DNA from: Bradyrhizobium jicamae
Lineage (GTDB): Bacteria > Pseudomonadota > Alphaproteobacteria > Rhizobiales > Xanthobacteraceae
Reading direction: 5' to 3'
Length of the DNA: 64,000 nucleotides
Assembly (NCBI RefSeq): GCF_001440395.1
Contig: NZ_LLXZ01000080.1
Span: 1-64,000 of the forward strand
Of this stretch, positions 43,871 through 54,822 are shown one piece after another (positions within the stretch are counted from its first letter, which is position 1; each line of letters opens with the position of its first letter). A program made the translations under genes and the position numbers. The notes below the pieces were generated by a model, which saw nothing but the letters and a program-made list of their open reading frames with translations, was not told the origin of the DNA and did no database searches.

Positions 43871-45624
43871 ATGACCGGCGGTTCGGCCCATCTCTGACCA
43901 ATTACGGCACGCGGTTTCGGCTGTGGGCGCCGGCCGCAAAGCGCGTCGAGGTGATGCTCGAGCAAGCTCACCTGATGCGGCGTGGCGAGGACGGCTGGTT
44001 CACGGCCGACATCGCCGGCGTCAAGGCCGGCGCGCGCTATAAATTCCGCATCGATGACGAGATCGACGTGCCGGATCCGGCATCTGACTTTCAACCCGAT
44101 GACGTCTTCGGACCGAGCGAGATCATCGATCATGCAGCCTATCCGTGGCGCGCCGAAAACTGGCGCGGCCGACCATGGCAGGAGGCTGTCATCGTCGAGG
44201 CCCATGTCGGCACCTTCACCAGGGAAGGCAGCTATCGCGCGATGATCGACCGGCTCGATCATCTCGTCGATACCGGCATCACCGCGCTGGAATTGATGCC
44301 GCTGGCGGATTTCGCCGGGTCTCGTAACTGGGGCTATGACGGCGTGCTGTGGTATGCTCCCGACAGCGCCTATGGGCGGCCCGACGATCTCAAGGCGCTG
44401 ATCGACGAGGCGCATCTGCGCGGGCTGATGGTGCTGCTCGACGTCGTCTACAACCATTTCGGCCCCGAAGGAAATTATCTCGGCCGCTATGCGCCTTCCT
44501 TCTTCACGGACGCGCATACGCCGTGGGGCAGCGCAATCGATTATCGCGTGGCGCCCGTGCGCGCCTTTGCGATCGAAAATGCGCTGCACTGGCTGCGCGA
44601 CTATCGCTTCGACGGGCTGCGGCTCGATGCCGTCAACTCCATCGTCGAGCCGGGCGGGCTGTCATTGCTGCACGATATCAGCGCCGCCACAGGCCAGTTC
44701 GCGACCGAGACCGGCCGGCAGATTCATCTCGTGCTGGAAAACGGCGACAACCGCGCCAGCATTCTGGATGCCGCGGAAGATCCGCCGCGCGGCAAGTATC
44801 GCGCGCAGTGGAACGACGACTATCATCACGCCTGGCGCGTGCTGATGACGGGCGAGAAGCAGGGCTATTACGCCGACTATCAGCGCGCGCCGAGGGCGGA
44901 CATCGCCCGCGCGCTGTCGTCCGGTTTCGTCTATCAGGGCGAGATGTCGGCATTCCGCCACGGCAAGCGCGGCGAGCCGAGCGGCCATCTGGCGCCGGCC
45001 GCCTTCATCAACTTCGTGCAGAACCACGACCAGATCGGCAACCGCGCGTTCGGCGACCGGCTCGAAGGCAACGCCGACCCGCGGATGATCGAAGCGGCGC
45101 TTTCAGTGCTGCTGATCGCGCCTCACATTCCGATGCTGTTCATGGGCGAGGAATGGGGCTCAACGGTCCCCTTCCCGTTCTTCTGCGATTTTGGCGGCGA
45201 ACTCGCCGACGCGGTCCGGAAAGGCCGCCGCGTCGAACTGGCGTGGGCCTATGCGGAATATGGCGACGAGGTCCCAGACGCGCTTGCCGCGTCGACCCGC
45301 GATTCCGCTATCCTCGACTGGGACGGCCGCAACGCGCCGGCCGGGCAGAAACGGCTGACCATGGTGCGAGAGCTGTTGCTGATACGGCGGCAGGAGATCG
45401 TGCCGCGTCTGGCCGGCGCAGCCTTCGGAAAGGCCGAGGCGGCGGGCAACGGGCTGCTGACCGCCGAGTGGCGAATGGGCGACGGCATGGCGCTTCGCCT
45501 GCTGGCGAACCTATCTGACCAGACCATCAGCCATGCGCCCGGCAAACCTGCGGGAACCCTGATCTGGGGCAGCGAGTTGGGCGACAGCGTCCCGCCATGG
45601 ACGGTGCTCTGGCGCATCGGATAG
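43867..45624 (+). CDS. treZ: Malto-oligosyltrehalose trehalohydrolase
   Basis: A 585-residue GH13 enzyme that releases trehalose from maltooligosyltrehalose made by TreY. Family landmarks are the N-terminal beta domain (FRLWAPAAKRVEVMLE), VEAHVGTFTREGSYRA, NWGYDGVLWYAPDSAYG, VYNHFGPEGNYLGRYAP, the nucleophile DGLRLDAVNSIVEP, the acid LVLENGDNRAS and QNHDQIGNRAFGDR. The start is the ATG at 43867 overlapping the glgX stop; longer upstream reading is a shadow of glgX. treY starts 4 bases after the stop, so the two enzymes of the pathway are made together. Confidence 0.94.
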   Translation: MNDRRFGPSLTNYGTRFRLWAPAAKRVEVMLEQAHLMRRGEDGWFTADIAGVKAGARYKFRIDDEIDVPDPASDFQPDDVFGPSEIIDHAAYPWRAENWRGRPWQEAVIVEAHVGTFTREGSYRAMIDRLDHLVDTGITALELMPLADFAGSRNWGYDGVLWYAPDSAYGRPDDLKALIDEAHLRGLMVLLDVVYNHFGPEGNYLGRYAPSFFTDAHTPWGSAIDYRVAPVRAFAIENALHWLRDYRFDGLRLDAVNSIVEPGGLSLLHDISAATGQFATETGRQIHLVLENGDNRASILDAAEDPPRGKYRAQWNDDYHHAWRVLMTGEKQGYYADYQRAPRADIARALSSGFVYQGEMSAFRHGKRGEPSGHLAPAAFINFVQNHDQIGNRAFGDRLEGNADPRMIEAALSVLLIAPHIPMLFMGEEWGSTVPFPFFCDFGGELADAVRKGRRVELAWAYAEYGDEVPDALAASTRDSAILDWDGRNAPAGQKRLTMVRELLLIRRQEIVPRLAGAAFGKAEAAGNGLLTAEWRMGDGMALRLLANLSDQTISHAPGKPAGTLIWGSELGDSVPPWTVLWRIG

Positions 45625-45628
45625 GAAA

Positions 45629-48421
45629 ATGCCTCCGGCGATCCCGATCGCGACCTACCGCCTGCAATTGTCGGCGGATTTCGATTTCGACGCTGCCGCT
45701 TCCGTGGTGCCCTATCTGAAGGCGCTCGGCATTACCCACCTCTATGCCTCGCCCTTCATGCGCGCCCGCAAGGGCAGCACGCATGGTTACGACGTCACCG
45801 ACCATGCCAAGTTCAACCCTGAACTCGGCGGCGAAGCCGGTTTTGAGCGGCTGAGCAACGTGCTGCGGCAACACGATATCGGGCTGATCCTCGACTTCGT
45901 GCCCAACCATGTCGGCGTGCATTTTGACGACAATCCGTGGTGGCTCGACGTGCTGGAGTGGGGACCCGCCTCGCCGCACGCCGTATCCTTCGACATCGAC
46001 TGGGAGCAACTGCCCTACCGTGCCCGCGGCGGCGTGCTGCTGCCGATCATCGGCTCGTCGTACGGCCACGCACTGGAAAGCGGCGAGATCGAGCTGCGCT
46101 ATGACGCGAGCGAAGGCAGCTTTTCAGCATGGTACTTCGAACACCGGCTACCGATCGCGCCGGAACGCTACGGCGAAATCCTGCGCATGATCCTCAAGGA
46201 AGCGGGCGCGGAAGAAAGCGCGCCCGGCAAGGCGATGCGCGCGCTGGCGCAGCGCTATCAGGGGCCGCGGCGTCCCAACCGCAAGGAAGCGCCTGGCTTC
46301 AAGGCCGAACTGAAGGATATCGCGGGAGCCGCCGATATCATCGCGCGCGGCCTTGCGGCCTATCGCGCCGGGCCGGATCGCGGCGCTGCAACGCTGGCGC
46401 TGCATCATCTGCTCGAACGCCAGCATTACAAGCTCGGCCACTGGCGGCTCGCTTCCAGCGACATCAACTATCGGCGCTTCTTCGACATCAACACGCTGGC
46501 GGGCCTGCGCGTCGAAGACGCCGGCACGTTCGAGGCGATCCATCGCCTGGTCAAAAAGCTGATCGCCGAGGGAAAGCTGCATGGCCTGCGGCTCGACCAT
46601 ATCGACGGCCTGCGCGATCCCGTGCAGTATTTTCAGCGCCTGCGTCGGCTGGTTCGTGAGGCACATGGTGGCCAGTCCCGACCCTTCTACGTGGTGATCG
46701 AGAAGATACTCGGCGAGCACGAGAAGCTGCCATCCTTCGCCGGGGTTCACGGCACCACCGGCTATGAGTGGATGAACGCGATCACCCAGGTGCTGACCGA
46801 CGGCAACGGCCTGGAGCCGCTCGACGAGATCTGGCGGCAGATCAGCAACCAGTCGCCCAAACTCGAGCCGATCCTGCGGGACGCCAAACGCCGCGTACTC
46901 GAAACGCTGCTGGCCAGCGAGTTCACGGTGCTGACGCGGCTATTGGCGCGGATTGCCAGCGGACATTACTCCACCCGCGACTATTCCGCCGACAGCCTGC
47001 GGCAGGCGCTCGAACTCTACGTGCTGCACTTTCCGGTCTATCGTACCTATCTGGTACCGTCAGGCCCGTCTGTGCATGATCGCCAGTTGATATCAGGCGC
47101 GATCGAACGGGCGCGCGCCGACTGGTTTGCCGCCGACGACGGCATTTTCGACTTTCTCCGCGACACGCTGACCATGGACCTGATCAACCCAGGGCGGGCG
47201 CACCATAGCGCGCCGCGCGTCAGGCGCTTCGCCCTGAAGGTGCAGCAGTTCACGGGACCGATGATGGCGAAATCGCTGGAGGACACGACGTTCTATCGCT
47301 ACCACCGCCTGCTGGCCCTCAACGAGGTCGGCGGCGATCCGGCCGCAAAGGCACTGTCATCAGGCGAATTTCACGACATGATGCAGTCCCGCGTCAGGGA
47401 GTGGCCGCATGGGATGACGGCGACCGCGACGCATGACACCAAGCGCGGCGAGAATGCGCGGGCGCGGATCATGGCGCTGGCCGAAATTCCCGGCGAATGG
47501 ACCAGCACGGTGGCACGATGGAAACTGCTCAACGCGCCGCATCTTCTGGTAGACGGCGAGCTGCGCGCGCCGTCGGCGACGTTCGAGTATATGCTGTATC
47601 AGGCACTGCTGGGAGCATGGCAGCCGGACGATGCGTCGCTTCCGGAACGGATGCAGGAATATGCGCTGAAGGCGGCGCGCGAGGGCAAGCAGGAAACGAG
47701 CTGGCTCAATCCGCACGCAGCCTACGAAGGCGGCGTGAAAGACTTCATCGCGAAAATTCTCGATCCATCGCTTTCGGGTGAATTTCTGAACTCCCTGCAA
47801 TCCCTTGCGCAGCGATTGTCGCTGCTGGGCGCACTGAATTCGCTCAGCCAGATCACGCTGAAAGCGGCCATGCCGGGCGTACCGGACTTCTATCAGGGCA
47901 CCGAGCTCTGGGACTTTTCACTGGTCGATCCGGACAACCGGCGACCGGTCGACTTTGCCGAACGCGCCGGCCGGCTCGCCGCGCTGAAGAAATGGGATTG
48001 GGATCGGCTGACGCAGAGCTGGCCGAACGGGCATCTGAAACTGGCCTGGACACGGCATCTGCTCGAGCTGCGCACTGAACTCGCCAGTGTATTCACGGAC
48101 GGCGACTACGAGCCTGTGGAGGTGAGCGGCTTGCATCGCGACCATTTCATCGCTTTTGCCCGGCGGCGAGGTCGCGAGGCCACGATCGTCGTCGTGACGC
48201 GATGGTTTGCGCCGTTTACCGACGGCGGCAGGCATTGGCCGGGACCGGAGAAATACGACGCCGCACTGAACGTCGGCGGCTATGCGGTGGAAGGTTTTGC
48301 CGATGCCGACGCTGCGCAATTGCGCCTGTCAGACCTACTGACGCATCTGCCCGTCGCCGTGCTGAAAGCCAGGTTCACCGGCGCCGCAAAGCCCTCTCCA
48401 CGGCGCCGCCGCGGCTGGTAG
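45629..48421 (+). CDS. treY: Malto-oligosyltrehalose synthase
   Basis: A 930-residue GH13 enzyme that turns the reducing-end alpha-1,4 bond of maltooligosaccharides into alpha,alpha-1,1. It begins PIATYRLQLSADFDFDAAAS and has YASPFMRARKGSTHGYDVTD, the nucleophile region LHGLRLDHIDGLRDP, the acid YVVIEKILGEHEKLP and ATATHDTKRGEN. The length is normal, and a basic tail (SPRRRRGW) ends the protein. It is the last gene of the treS-glgB-glgX-treZ-treY operon. With TreS, the cell has two trehalose routes in one unit. The stop is 1 base before the convergent gene's stop. Confidence 0.94.
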   Translation: MPPAIPIATYRLQLSADFDFDAAASVVPYLKALGITHLYASPFMRARKGSTHGYDVTDHAKFNPELGGEAGFERLSNVLRQHDIGLILDFVPNHVGVHFDDNPWWLDVLEWGPASPHAVSFDIDWEQLPYRARGGVLLPIIGSSYGHALESGEIELRYDASEGSFSAWYFEHRLPIAPERYGEILRMILKEAGAEESAPGKAMRALAQRYQGPRRPNRKEAPGFKAELKDIAGAADIIARGLAAYRAGPDRGAATLALHHLLERQHYKLGHWRLASSDINYRRFFDINTLAGLRVEDAGTFEAIHRLVKKLIAEGKLHGLRLDHIDGLRDPVQYFQRLRRLVREAHGGQSRPFYVVIEKILGEHEKLPSFAGVHGTTGYEWMNAITQVLTDGNGLEPLDEIWRQISNQSPKLEPILRDAKRRVLETLLASEFTVLTRLLARIASGHYSTRDYSADSLRQALELYVLHFPVYRTYLVPSGPSVHDRQLISGAIERARADWFAADDGIFDFLRDTLTMDLINPGRAHHSAPRVRRFALKVQQFTGPMMAKSLEDTTFYRYHRLLALNEVGGDPAAKALSSGEFHDMMQSRVREWPHGMTATATHDTKRGENARARIMALAEIPGEWTSTVARWKLLNAPHLLVDGELRAPSATFEYMLYQALLGAWQPDDASLPERMQEYALKAAREGKQETSWLNPHAAYEGGVKDFIAKILDPSLSGEFLNSLQSLAQRLSLLGALNSLSQITLKAAMPGVPDFYQGTELWDFSLVDPDNRRPVDFAERAGRLAALKKWDWDRLTQSWPNGHLKLAWTRHLLELRTELASVFTDGDYEPVEVSGLHRDHFIAFARRRGREATIVVVTRWFAPFTDGGRHWPGPEKYDAALNVGGYAVEGFADADAAQLRLSDLLTHLPVAVLKARFTGAAKPSPRRRRGW

Positions 48422-48422
48422 G

Positions 48423-48734
48423 TCAGTTTTTCTTGGTCAGCAACAACTGGCCTCGGCTGCGGATGGCGGCCTGGGCGACCTCGGCAAAGCGCTGCAGCAG
48501 CCATGGCAGCACCACCTCGACCTGCACATGATCGTCGGCGACATCGACATGGCCCGCCGCGCCCTGCCCGAGCGCGCGCACGCGGAAGATCATGCGGTTG
48601 TCTTCCCAGCGCTCCTCCTCGACGCTCAGCATCGGCACGCTGGACGCGGCGCGCGAAAGCCCGGACTTGAGGCGGCGCATTGCCTCTTCGCGTCCCAGAC
48701 TATGCGGGATGGAAACCACGAGCGGTTTGGTCAT
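48423..48734 (-). CDS. Polyhydroxyalkanoic acid system family protein
   Basis: A 103-residue protein of the PHA_gran_rgn family. It begins KPLVVSIPHSLGREEAMRRL followed by a conserved middle, MIFRVRALGQGAAGHVDVAD, and VQVEVVLPWLLQRFAEVAQA with a short basic C-terminus. Members are small proteins associated with polyhydroxyalkanoate accumulation; the molecular role is not well established. No other PHA gene is nearby. It is convergent with treY, the two stop codons being 1 base apart, with no terminator between them. The start ATG at 48734 is preceded by gagaGGGA. Confidence 0.8.
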   Translation of the reverse strand: MTKPLVVSIPHSLGREEAMRRLKSGLSRAASSVPMLSVEEERWEDNRMIFRVRALGQGAAGHVDVADDHVQVEVVLPWLLQRFAEVAQAAIRSRGQLLLTKKN

Positions 48735-48817
48735 CGCAAAATCCCTCTCTCATCTAACCGCATGTAATTGCACACGCTTCGAATGGAAGAGCCGCGCGCA
48801 TTATGGCGGCGCAAAGC

Positions 48818-48842
48818 GGAACTTAGGTGACTCCCGGTTGTT
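48818..48842 (+). promoter_or_regulatory. EcfG-like promoter for the DUF3309 gene
   Basis: GGAAC (48818-48822), 16 bases, TGTT (48839-48842): one mismatch in the -10 relative to CGTT. It lies 55 bases before the DUF3309 start codon, at a normal promoter distance. Confidence 0.45.
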
Positions 48843-48897
48843 GGTCCCCGTGAAGGGCAGAACATGCAGAACGCCCCTTTGGGCTGAGGAGAGGCTT

Positions 48898-49062
48898 ATG
48901 TCTATCGGCACCATCATCCTGATCATTCTCATCATCGCCCTGCTCGGCGGATTCAGCGGCATCGGCGGCGGTCCGTTCTACGGCACCGGATATTACGGTG
49001 GCGGCGGATTGGGCCTCGTGATCGTGATCCTGTTGATCCTGTTGTTGCTCGGAAAGCTGTAG
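48898..49062 (+). CDS. DUF3309 family small hydrophobic protein
   Basis: A 54-residue peptide: MSIGTIILIILIIALLGGFS, then a Gly/Tyr-rich middle (GGGPFYGTGYYGGGG), then LGLVIVILLILLLLGKL. Two hydrophobic segments flank a glycine-rich hinge, the standard form of DUF3309, a widespread small membrane protein of unknown function in rhizobia and other proteobacteria. GAGGAGAGG precedes the ATG. An EcfG-like promoter lies 55 bases upstream, which fits the frequent stress control of such peptides. The family A repeat follows the stop and probably terminates transcription. Confidence 0.88.
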   Translation: MSIGTIILIILIIALLGGFSGIGGGPFYGTGYYGGGGLGLVIVILLILLLLGKL

Positions 49063-49078
49063 ATAACGGGCAGAATCG

Positions 49079-49164
49079 CAGGGTGGGCAAAGGCGCGAAA
49101 GCGCCGTGCCCACCTTTCTTGTTGCACGGACAATGGTGGGCACGCTTCGCTTTGCCCACCCTAT
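49079..49164. repeat. Palindromic intergenic repeat, family A copy 3
   Basis: Left arm gcagggtgggcaaag... (from 49079) and right arm ggtgggcacgcttcgctttg...ccctat (49135-49164) match copies 1 and 2. It lies between convergent DUF3309 and ligD genes. The TAG stop of ligD (49163-49161) is formed by the outer end of the right arm. Confidence 0.85.
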
Positions 49165-51806
49165 ATCGAGGTCAGTTTCTTCATCGCGGCCTTGATCGAA
49201 GCGGCCGCGTCATCATACCCCTCCCACGCTTTCGTCTTGCTCAATAACCCCGGCACGGTGCGCACCGTATACTTCTTCGGGTCGAGATCGCCGCGCACCT
49301 GCGTCCACGTCAGCGGCATCGAGACGGTAGCGCCGTCGCGCGCACGCGGCGACAGCACGGCAACCGCGGTCGACATCCGATCGTTGCGCAGATAGTCGAG
49401 GAAGATCTTTCCCTTGCGAAGCTTCTTCGACATGTTGAGCAGATAGCGCTCGGGATCATCGTTCGCCATCCACTGGCAGATGCCTTGTGCGAAAGCCTTG
49501 GCCTCCTTCCACGTCACCCTATCCCTGGCGCCATGGAGCAGCGGCGTCACCACGTGCAACCCCTTGCCGCCGGTAGTCTTGCAGAAACTTTCGAGGCCGA
49601 CCGCGGTCAGCCGCTGGCGCATATCTTTCGCCGCTTCGATGACATCGGAAAATTCGACATTGGGCGCCGGATCGAGATCGAACACCAGCCGACCCGGCAC
49701 ATCGGGTTCTCCGGGCGCGCAATTCCAGGGATGCAGCTCCAGCCCGCCGAGCTGCGCCACCGCGGCCAGTCCTTCGATCCGGTCGATCTGCAGATAGGGT
49801 TTGCGATCGCCAGAGACCTTCACCAGCTCAAGGAGCTTCGATCCGCCCGGCATGGCGTGACGCTGAAAGAAAGTCTCGCCCTTGATACCGTCGGGCGCGC
49901 GCAGCACCGAGCATGGCCGTCCCCTGATATGGCCGATCATCCATTCGCCGACCGCCTCGAAATACTGCGCGAGGTCGAGCTTGGTGACGGACTCGCCGCC
50001 GCCGCCGTCAGGCCACAGCGCCTTGTCGGGCTTGGAAATCGCAACGCCCAGCACCTCGGAAGATTTGGCCGACGATTTCATCGATCGCGCCACGGGTGTT
50101 ACAACCTGGGTCATGGCAGGCCTCTCCGCGCGTACTTCCTTCGCCGGCTTGTCCTGGCGCAGGCCCTTGAACGCGGCCTGCCGGATGTTGCCGCCATCGG
50201 TCCAGCCGGCGAACTCGACCTCGGCAATCAGTTCGGGCTTCAGCCAGTGCACATCCCGTGTCTTCTTGGGCGCATCCTTGCCGCCGAACGGGCTCTTGTC
50301 CGATGCCGCCGCCTTCAGCGCCGGCATGATGCGGCGGACCGTATCCTGGCCGAAGCCGGTACCGACCATACCGACAAAGACCAGATGGTTGCCGCGATAG
50401 ACGCCGGCCATCAGCGAACGGAATTTACCGTTGGTCGTCTTCCAGCCGCCGAGCACGACCTCCTGCCCGCCGCGGATCTTTGCCTTGGTCCAGCTCTCGG
50501 AACGTCCCGAACGATACGGCGCAGCCAGCTTCTTGGAGACGATACCTTCGAGCGATAGTTTCCTGGCCGACTCCAGCACGGTATCGCCGCGCTCCTCGAA
50601 ATGATCGACGTAACGGATCAGTCTGTCCTTTCCGTTTCGCCGCTCCTCCAGCAGCCGTTTCAACCGTTCCTTGCGCTCACGCAGCGGCAACTGACGCAAA
50701 TCCTCACCACTGGCAAACAGCAGATCGAAGGCAAAGAAGATCAGGTCGCCGGTCTTGTTGTCTGCAATCGCGGCCTGCAGGGCGGAAAAACTCGGCACGC
50801 CGCTGTGGTCGAGCGCGACGATCTCGCCGTCGATCAGTGCATCGGGCAACGCCCTGGCCGCTCGCGTAATGGCGCCGAACTTCTCGGCCCAATCCAGCCC
50901 TTTCCGGGTCAGCAACGCGGCATCACCATCCTCGATCCGCAATTGTACGCGGTAGCCATCGAACTTGACTTCATGGCACCAGCCGTCCGCGTTCGGCGGC
51001 TGCTCGACCGAGGCGCAGAGTTGCGGCGCGACGAAATCCGGCATCGCGGAAACTTTCTTCGGTTTTGCGACCTGCGCCGGTGCGCGGGACCTTGTTTCGG
51101 CACTGGATCGCAAAGCCGCCGTTCTGCCCCTGGCACGCGCCTCGGCCGCATCGCCACGGTTCGAGTGCCAGACCGCATCGGCTTTGGTCTTGCCCTTGGC
51201 CAGCATGAACGGCTTTGGCGCCTTGCCCTTGCCTTCGGCAATCTGCGCCATCGATCGCCCCGAAGCGACGGAACGATCCTCTTCCAGGATGTCGTTGGCC
51301 GTGCCTTCGCGTGCGTATTCGTCCCGGTGCTTGATCAGGAGCCAGTTGGTGCGCTTGCCGCCGTAGCGGTCGCCCTTCATTCGCACCAGCACCCAGCTTC
51401 CGTGCAGCTTGTCGCCTTGCAGCGTGAATTTCAGATCACCCTTCTTGAAGCCGCGATCGGGATCCTCGGATTCCCAATAACCGCGGTCCCATAGCTGCAC
51501 GGTGCCGCCGCCATATTCACTGTCTGGAATGGTGCCTTCGAAGTCGCCGTAATCGAGCGGATGATCCTCGACCTCCACGGCAAGCCGCTTGTCGTGCGGA
51601 TCGAGCGAGGGGCCGCGCGTCACCGCCCAGGACTTGAAGACGCCATCGAACTCCAGCCGCAGGTCGTAATGCAGTCTGGTCGCGTCGTGCTTCTGGATCA
51701 CAAAACGTCGATGTTTGTCGGGCGCGACCTTGACGTCGCCGGAGGGCTCCGCCGTTTTGCCGAAATCGCGCTTCTTGCGGTACGTGCTGAGTTTCTTCAA
51801 CGCCAC
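49161..51806 (-). CDS. ligD: ATP-dependent DNA ligase D (NHEJ)
   Basis: An 881-residue three-domain enzyme of bacterial non-homologous end joining, in the order 3'-phosphoesterase, ligase, polymerase. The phosphoesterase domain (about 25-200) has [20 protein letters not shown] and [20 protein letters not shown]. The ligase domain has the adenylation motif [10 protein letters not shown] with Lys281 and DGEIVALD. The primase-polymerase domain (from about 600) has [18 protein letters not shown] and [14 protein letters not shown]. The start is likely the GTG at 51806, with GAGG 7 bases upstream; a TTG at 51812 is too close to that site. It is divergent from ku, with a shared promoter region. The last codon and stop lie in a repeat arm. 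Confidence 0.94.
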   Translation of the reverse strand: MALKKLSTYRKKRDFGKTAEPSGDVKVAPDKHRRFVIQKHDATRLHYDLRLEFDGVFKSWAVTRGPSLDPHDKRLAVEVEDHPLDYGDFEGTIPDSEYGGGTVQLWDRGYWESEDPDRGFKKGDLKFTLQGDKLHGSWVLVRMKGDRYGGKRTNWLLIKHRDEYAREGTANDILEEDRSVASGRSMAQIAEGKGKAPKPFMLAKGKTKADAVWHSNRGDAAEARARGRTAALRSSAETRSRAPAQVAKPKKVSAMPDFVAPQLCASVEQPPNADGWCHEVKFDGYRVQLRIEDGDAALLTRKGLDWAEKFGAITRAARALPDALIDGEIVALDHSGVPSFSALQAAIADNKTGDLIFFAFDLLFASGEDLRQLPLRERKERLKRLLEERRNGKDRLIRYVDHFEERGDTVLESARKLSLEGIVSKKLAAPYRSGRSESWTKAKIRGGQEVVLGGWKTTNGKFRSLMAGVYRGNHLVFVGMVGTGFGQDTVRRIMPALKAAASDKSPFGGKDAPKKTRDVHWLKPELIAEVEFAGWTDGGNIRQAAFKGLRQDKPAKEVRAERPAMTQVVTPVARSMKSSAKSSEVLGVAISKPDKALWPDGGGGESVTKLDLAQYFEAVGEWMIGHIRGRPCSVLRAPDGIKGETFFQRHAMPGGSKLLELVKVSGDRKPYLQIDRIEGLAAVAQLGGLELHPWNCAPGEPDVPGRLVFDLDPAPNVEFSDVIEAAKDMRQRLTAVGLESFCKTTGGKGLHVVTPLLHGARDRVTWKEAKAFAQGICQWMANDDPERYLLNMSKKLRKGKIFLDYLRNDRMSTAVAVLSPRARDGATVSMPLTWTQVRGDLDPKKYTVRTVPGLLSKTKAWEGYDDAAASIKAAMKKLTSI

Positions 51807-51844
51807 GGCCAAACCTCGACCATCAGGACCGCCCCTGCCACGCA

Positions 51845-51869
51845 GGAACGAAAACCCATACTAGCCGTT
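51845..51869 (+). promoter_or_regulatory. EcfG promoter for ku
   Basis: GGAAC (51845-51849), 16 bases, CGTT (51866-51869): an exact match. Transcription would start about 30 bases before the ku ATG, and GGAG (51896-51899) is well placed as ribosome site. Control of NHEJ genes by this sigma factor is known in Sinorhizobium meliloti. Confidence 0.7.
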
Positions 51870-51877
51870 GAAGTTCC
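51853..51877 (-). promoter_or_regulatory. EcfG-like promoter for ligD
   Basis: On the minus strand: GGAAC (51877-51873), 16 bases, GGTT (51856-51853): one mismatch in the -10. It interleaves with the ku promoter on the other strand; the two boxes form an imperfect palindrome. The leader to the ligD GTG would be about 40 nt. Confidence 0.55.
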
Positions 51878-51905
51878 CAAACCCAACCCGCGCCCGGAGA
51901 TTGCA

Positions 51906-52790
51906 ATGGCCCCCCGTGCCTACTGGAAAGGCTCGCTGAAACTATCGTTGGTGTCGTGCCCTGTCGTTCTGTACCCGGCCTCGACATCGGTCGAGAAAAC
52001 CCGCTTTCACATGATCAACAAGGAGACCGGCAACCGGCTGAAACAGCAGATGATCGATGCCGAGACTGGCGATGTCGTCGAGAGCGACCAGAAGGGCCGC
52101 GGCTATGAGCTGAAGAAAGGCCGCTATGTCGAGATCGAAAAGGACGAACTCGAGGCCGTCCAGATCGAGAGCAATCACACCATCGAGATCGACAGTTTTG
52201 TGCCACGGGACGAGATCGACAAGCGCTATTACAACCACCCCTACTATCTCGCACCCGACGGCAAGGTTGCGGTGGACGCCTTCGCGGTGATCCGCGACGC
52301 CATGAAGGATGAAGACCGGGTGGCGCTGGCGCGCATCGTGCTGACCAACCGCGAGCACGTCATAGCAATCGAGCCGCTCGGCAAGGGACTGCTCGGCACC
52401 ACGCTGCGCTATCCCTACGAGCTGCGCGACGAGGACGCCTACTTCGAGGACATCAAGACCCCGAAGATCACCAAGGACATGGTCGAACTCGCGGGCCACA
52501 TCCTGCAGACCAAGGCCGCGCATTTCGATCCTTCGAAATTCAAGGACGAATATGAGGACGCGCTGAAGGCGCTGGTGCGGCGCAAGGCTTCCGGCAAGAC
52601 AGTCAAGCTACCCGAGCCCGAGGAAAAGCCCGACAACGTCGTTAACCTGATGGATGCGCTCAAGGCGAGCCTGAAGGGCAAGGCGGCGGCGAAACGGCGC
52701 GGGCATGGCTCGACCGCGCGGCGAGCGCCCGCGCGACGCACCGCGAAGAAGGCGCACCGATCCGCGGCCCGGCACCGCAAGGCCAGCTAG
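51906..52790 (+). CDS. ku: Ku homodimer protein (NHEJ)
   Basis: A 294-residue bacterial Ku, which rings DNA ends and recruits LigD. It begins MAPRAYWKGSLKLSLVSCPV, the family signature, with KTRFHMINKETGNRLKQQMI, EIDSFVPRDEIDKRYYNHPY and YLAPDGKVAVDAFAVIRDAM. The C-terminal tail (from about residue 250) is very Lys/Arg/Ala-rich (KGKAAAKRRGHGSTARRAPA), like the DNA-binding basic tails of other bacterial Ku proteins. The ATG at 51906 has GGAG 6 bases upstream; longer upstream reading is a shadow of ligD. A second repeat family lies 10 bases after the stop. Confidence 0.95.
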   Translation: MAPRAYWKGSLKLSLVSCPVVLYPASTSVEKTRFHMINKETGNRLKQQMIDAETGDVVESDQKGRGYELKKGRYVEIEKDELEAVQIESNHTIEIDSFVPRDEIDKRYYNHPYYLAPDGKVAVDAFAVIRDAMKDEDRVALARIVLTNREHVIAIEPLGKGLLGTTLRYPYELRDEDAYFEDIKTPKITKDMVELAGHILQTKAAHFDPSKFKDEYEDALKALVRRKASGKTVKLPEPEEKPDNVVNLMDALKASLKGKAAAKRRGHGSTARRAPARRTAKKAHRSAARHRKAS

Positions 52791-52800
52791 GCTTCTCCAT

Positions 52801-52886
52801 CGTCATTGCGAGGAGCGAAGCGACGAAGCAATCCATCTCTCCGCGCATGTGGAACGATGGATTGCTTCGCTTCGCTCGCAATGACG
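52801..52886. repeat. Palindromic intergenic repeat, family B copy 1
   Basis: cgtcattgcgaggagcgaag...caatccat (52801-52836) and atggattgcttcgcttcgct...atgacg (52857-52886) are inverted repeats with small bulges. The same element occurs at 62241-62323. Confidence 0.85.
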
Positions 52887-53029
52887 GGGTTACCGCCCCG
52901 GCTTCTTCCTAACGCTTCGAGTTCTTCAGCCGCTTCCTATCCCGCTTGCATTACGCGAAGCTGGCAGGCATTTTCCTCCCTTGGAACTGACGCCACCGAC
53001 AACAACGGCGCCGGACCGGGGAGGATTTG

Positions 53030-54637
<1,608 letters not shown>

Positions 54638-54822
54638 GAACGACGAAAGGGCGAGGCGCTGTTCCAATGCAGCCGGAACGATGATAGATTGGTCCGGCGA
54701 TTCAAAAGCTGCCAATGCGGCGGGTGAAATTGATCTTGAAACTGCAAGCGCCGCAAGCCGGCTTCGCGTGCCGCCCGCCTCGACCAGGCCCAGCCGGCCG
54801 ATGCAGGAGCCGGTAAATCACC

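Noticed and set aside
51561-51905. 115-residue upstream extension of Ku
   Set aside because: It overlaps the ligD 5' end and the shared promoter region. Ku proteins begin at MAPRAYWKG, and GGAG is placed correctly for that ATG.
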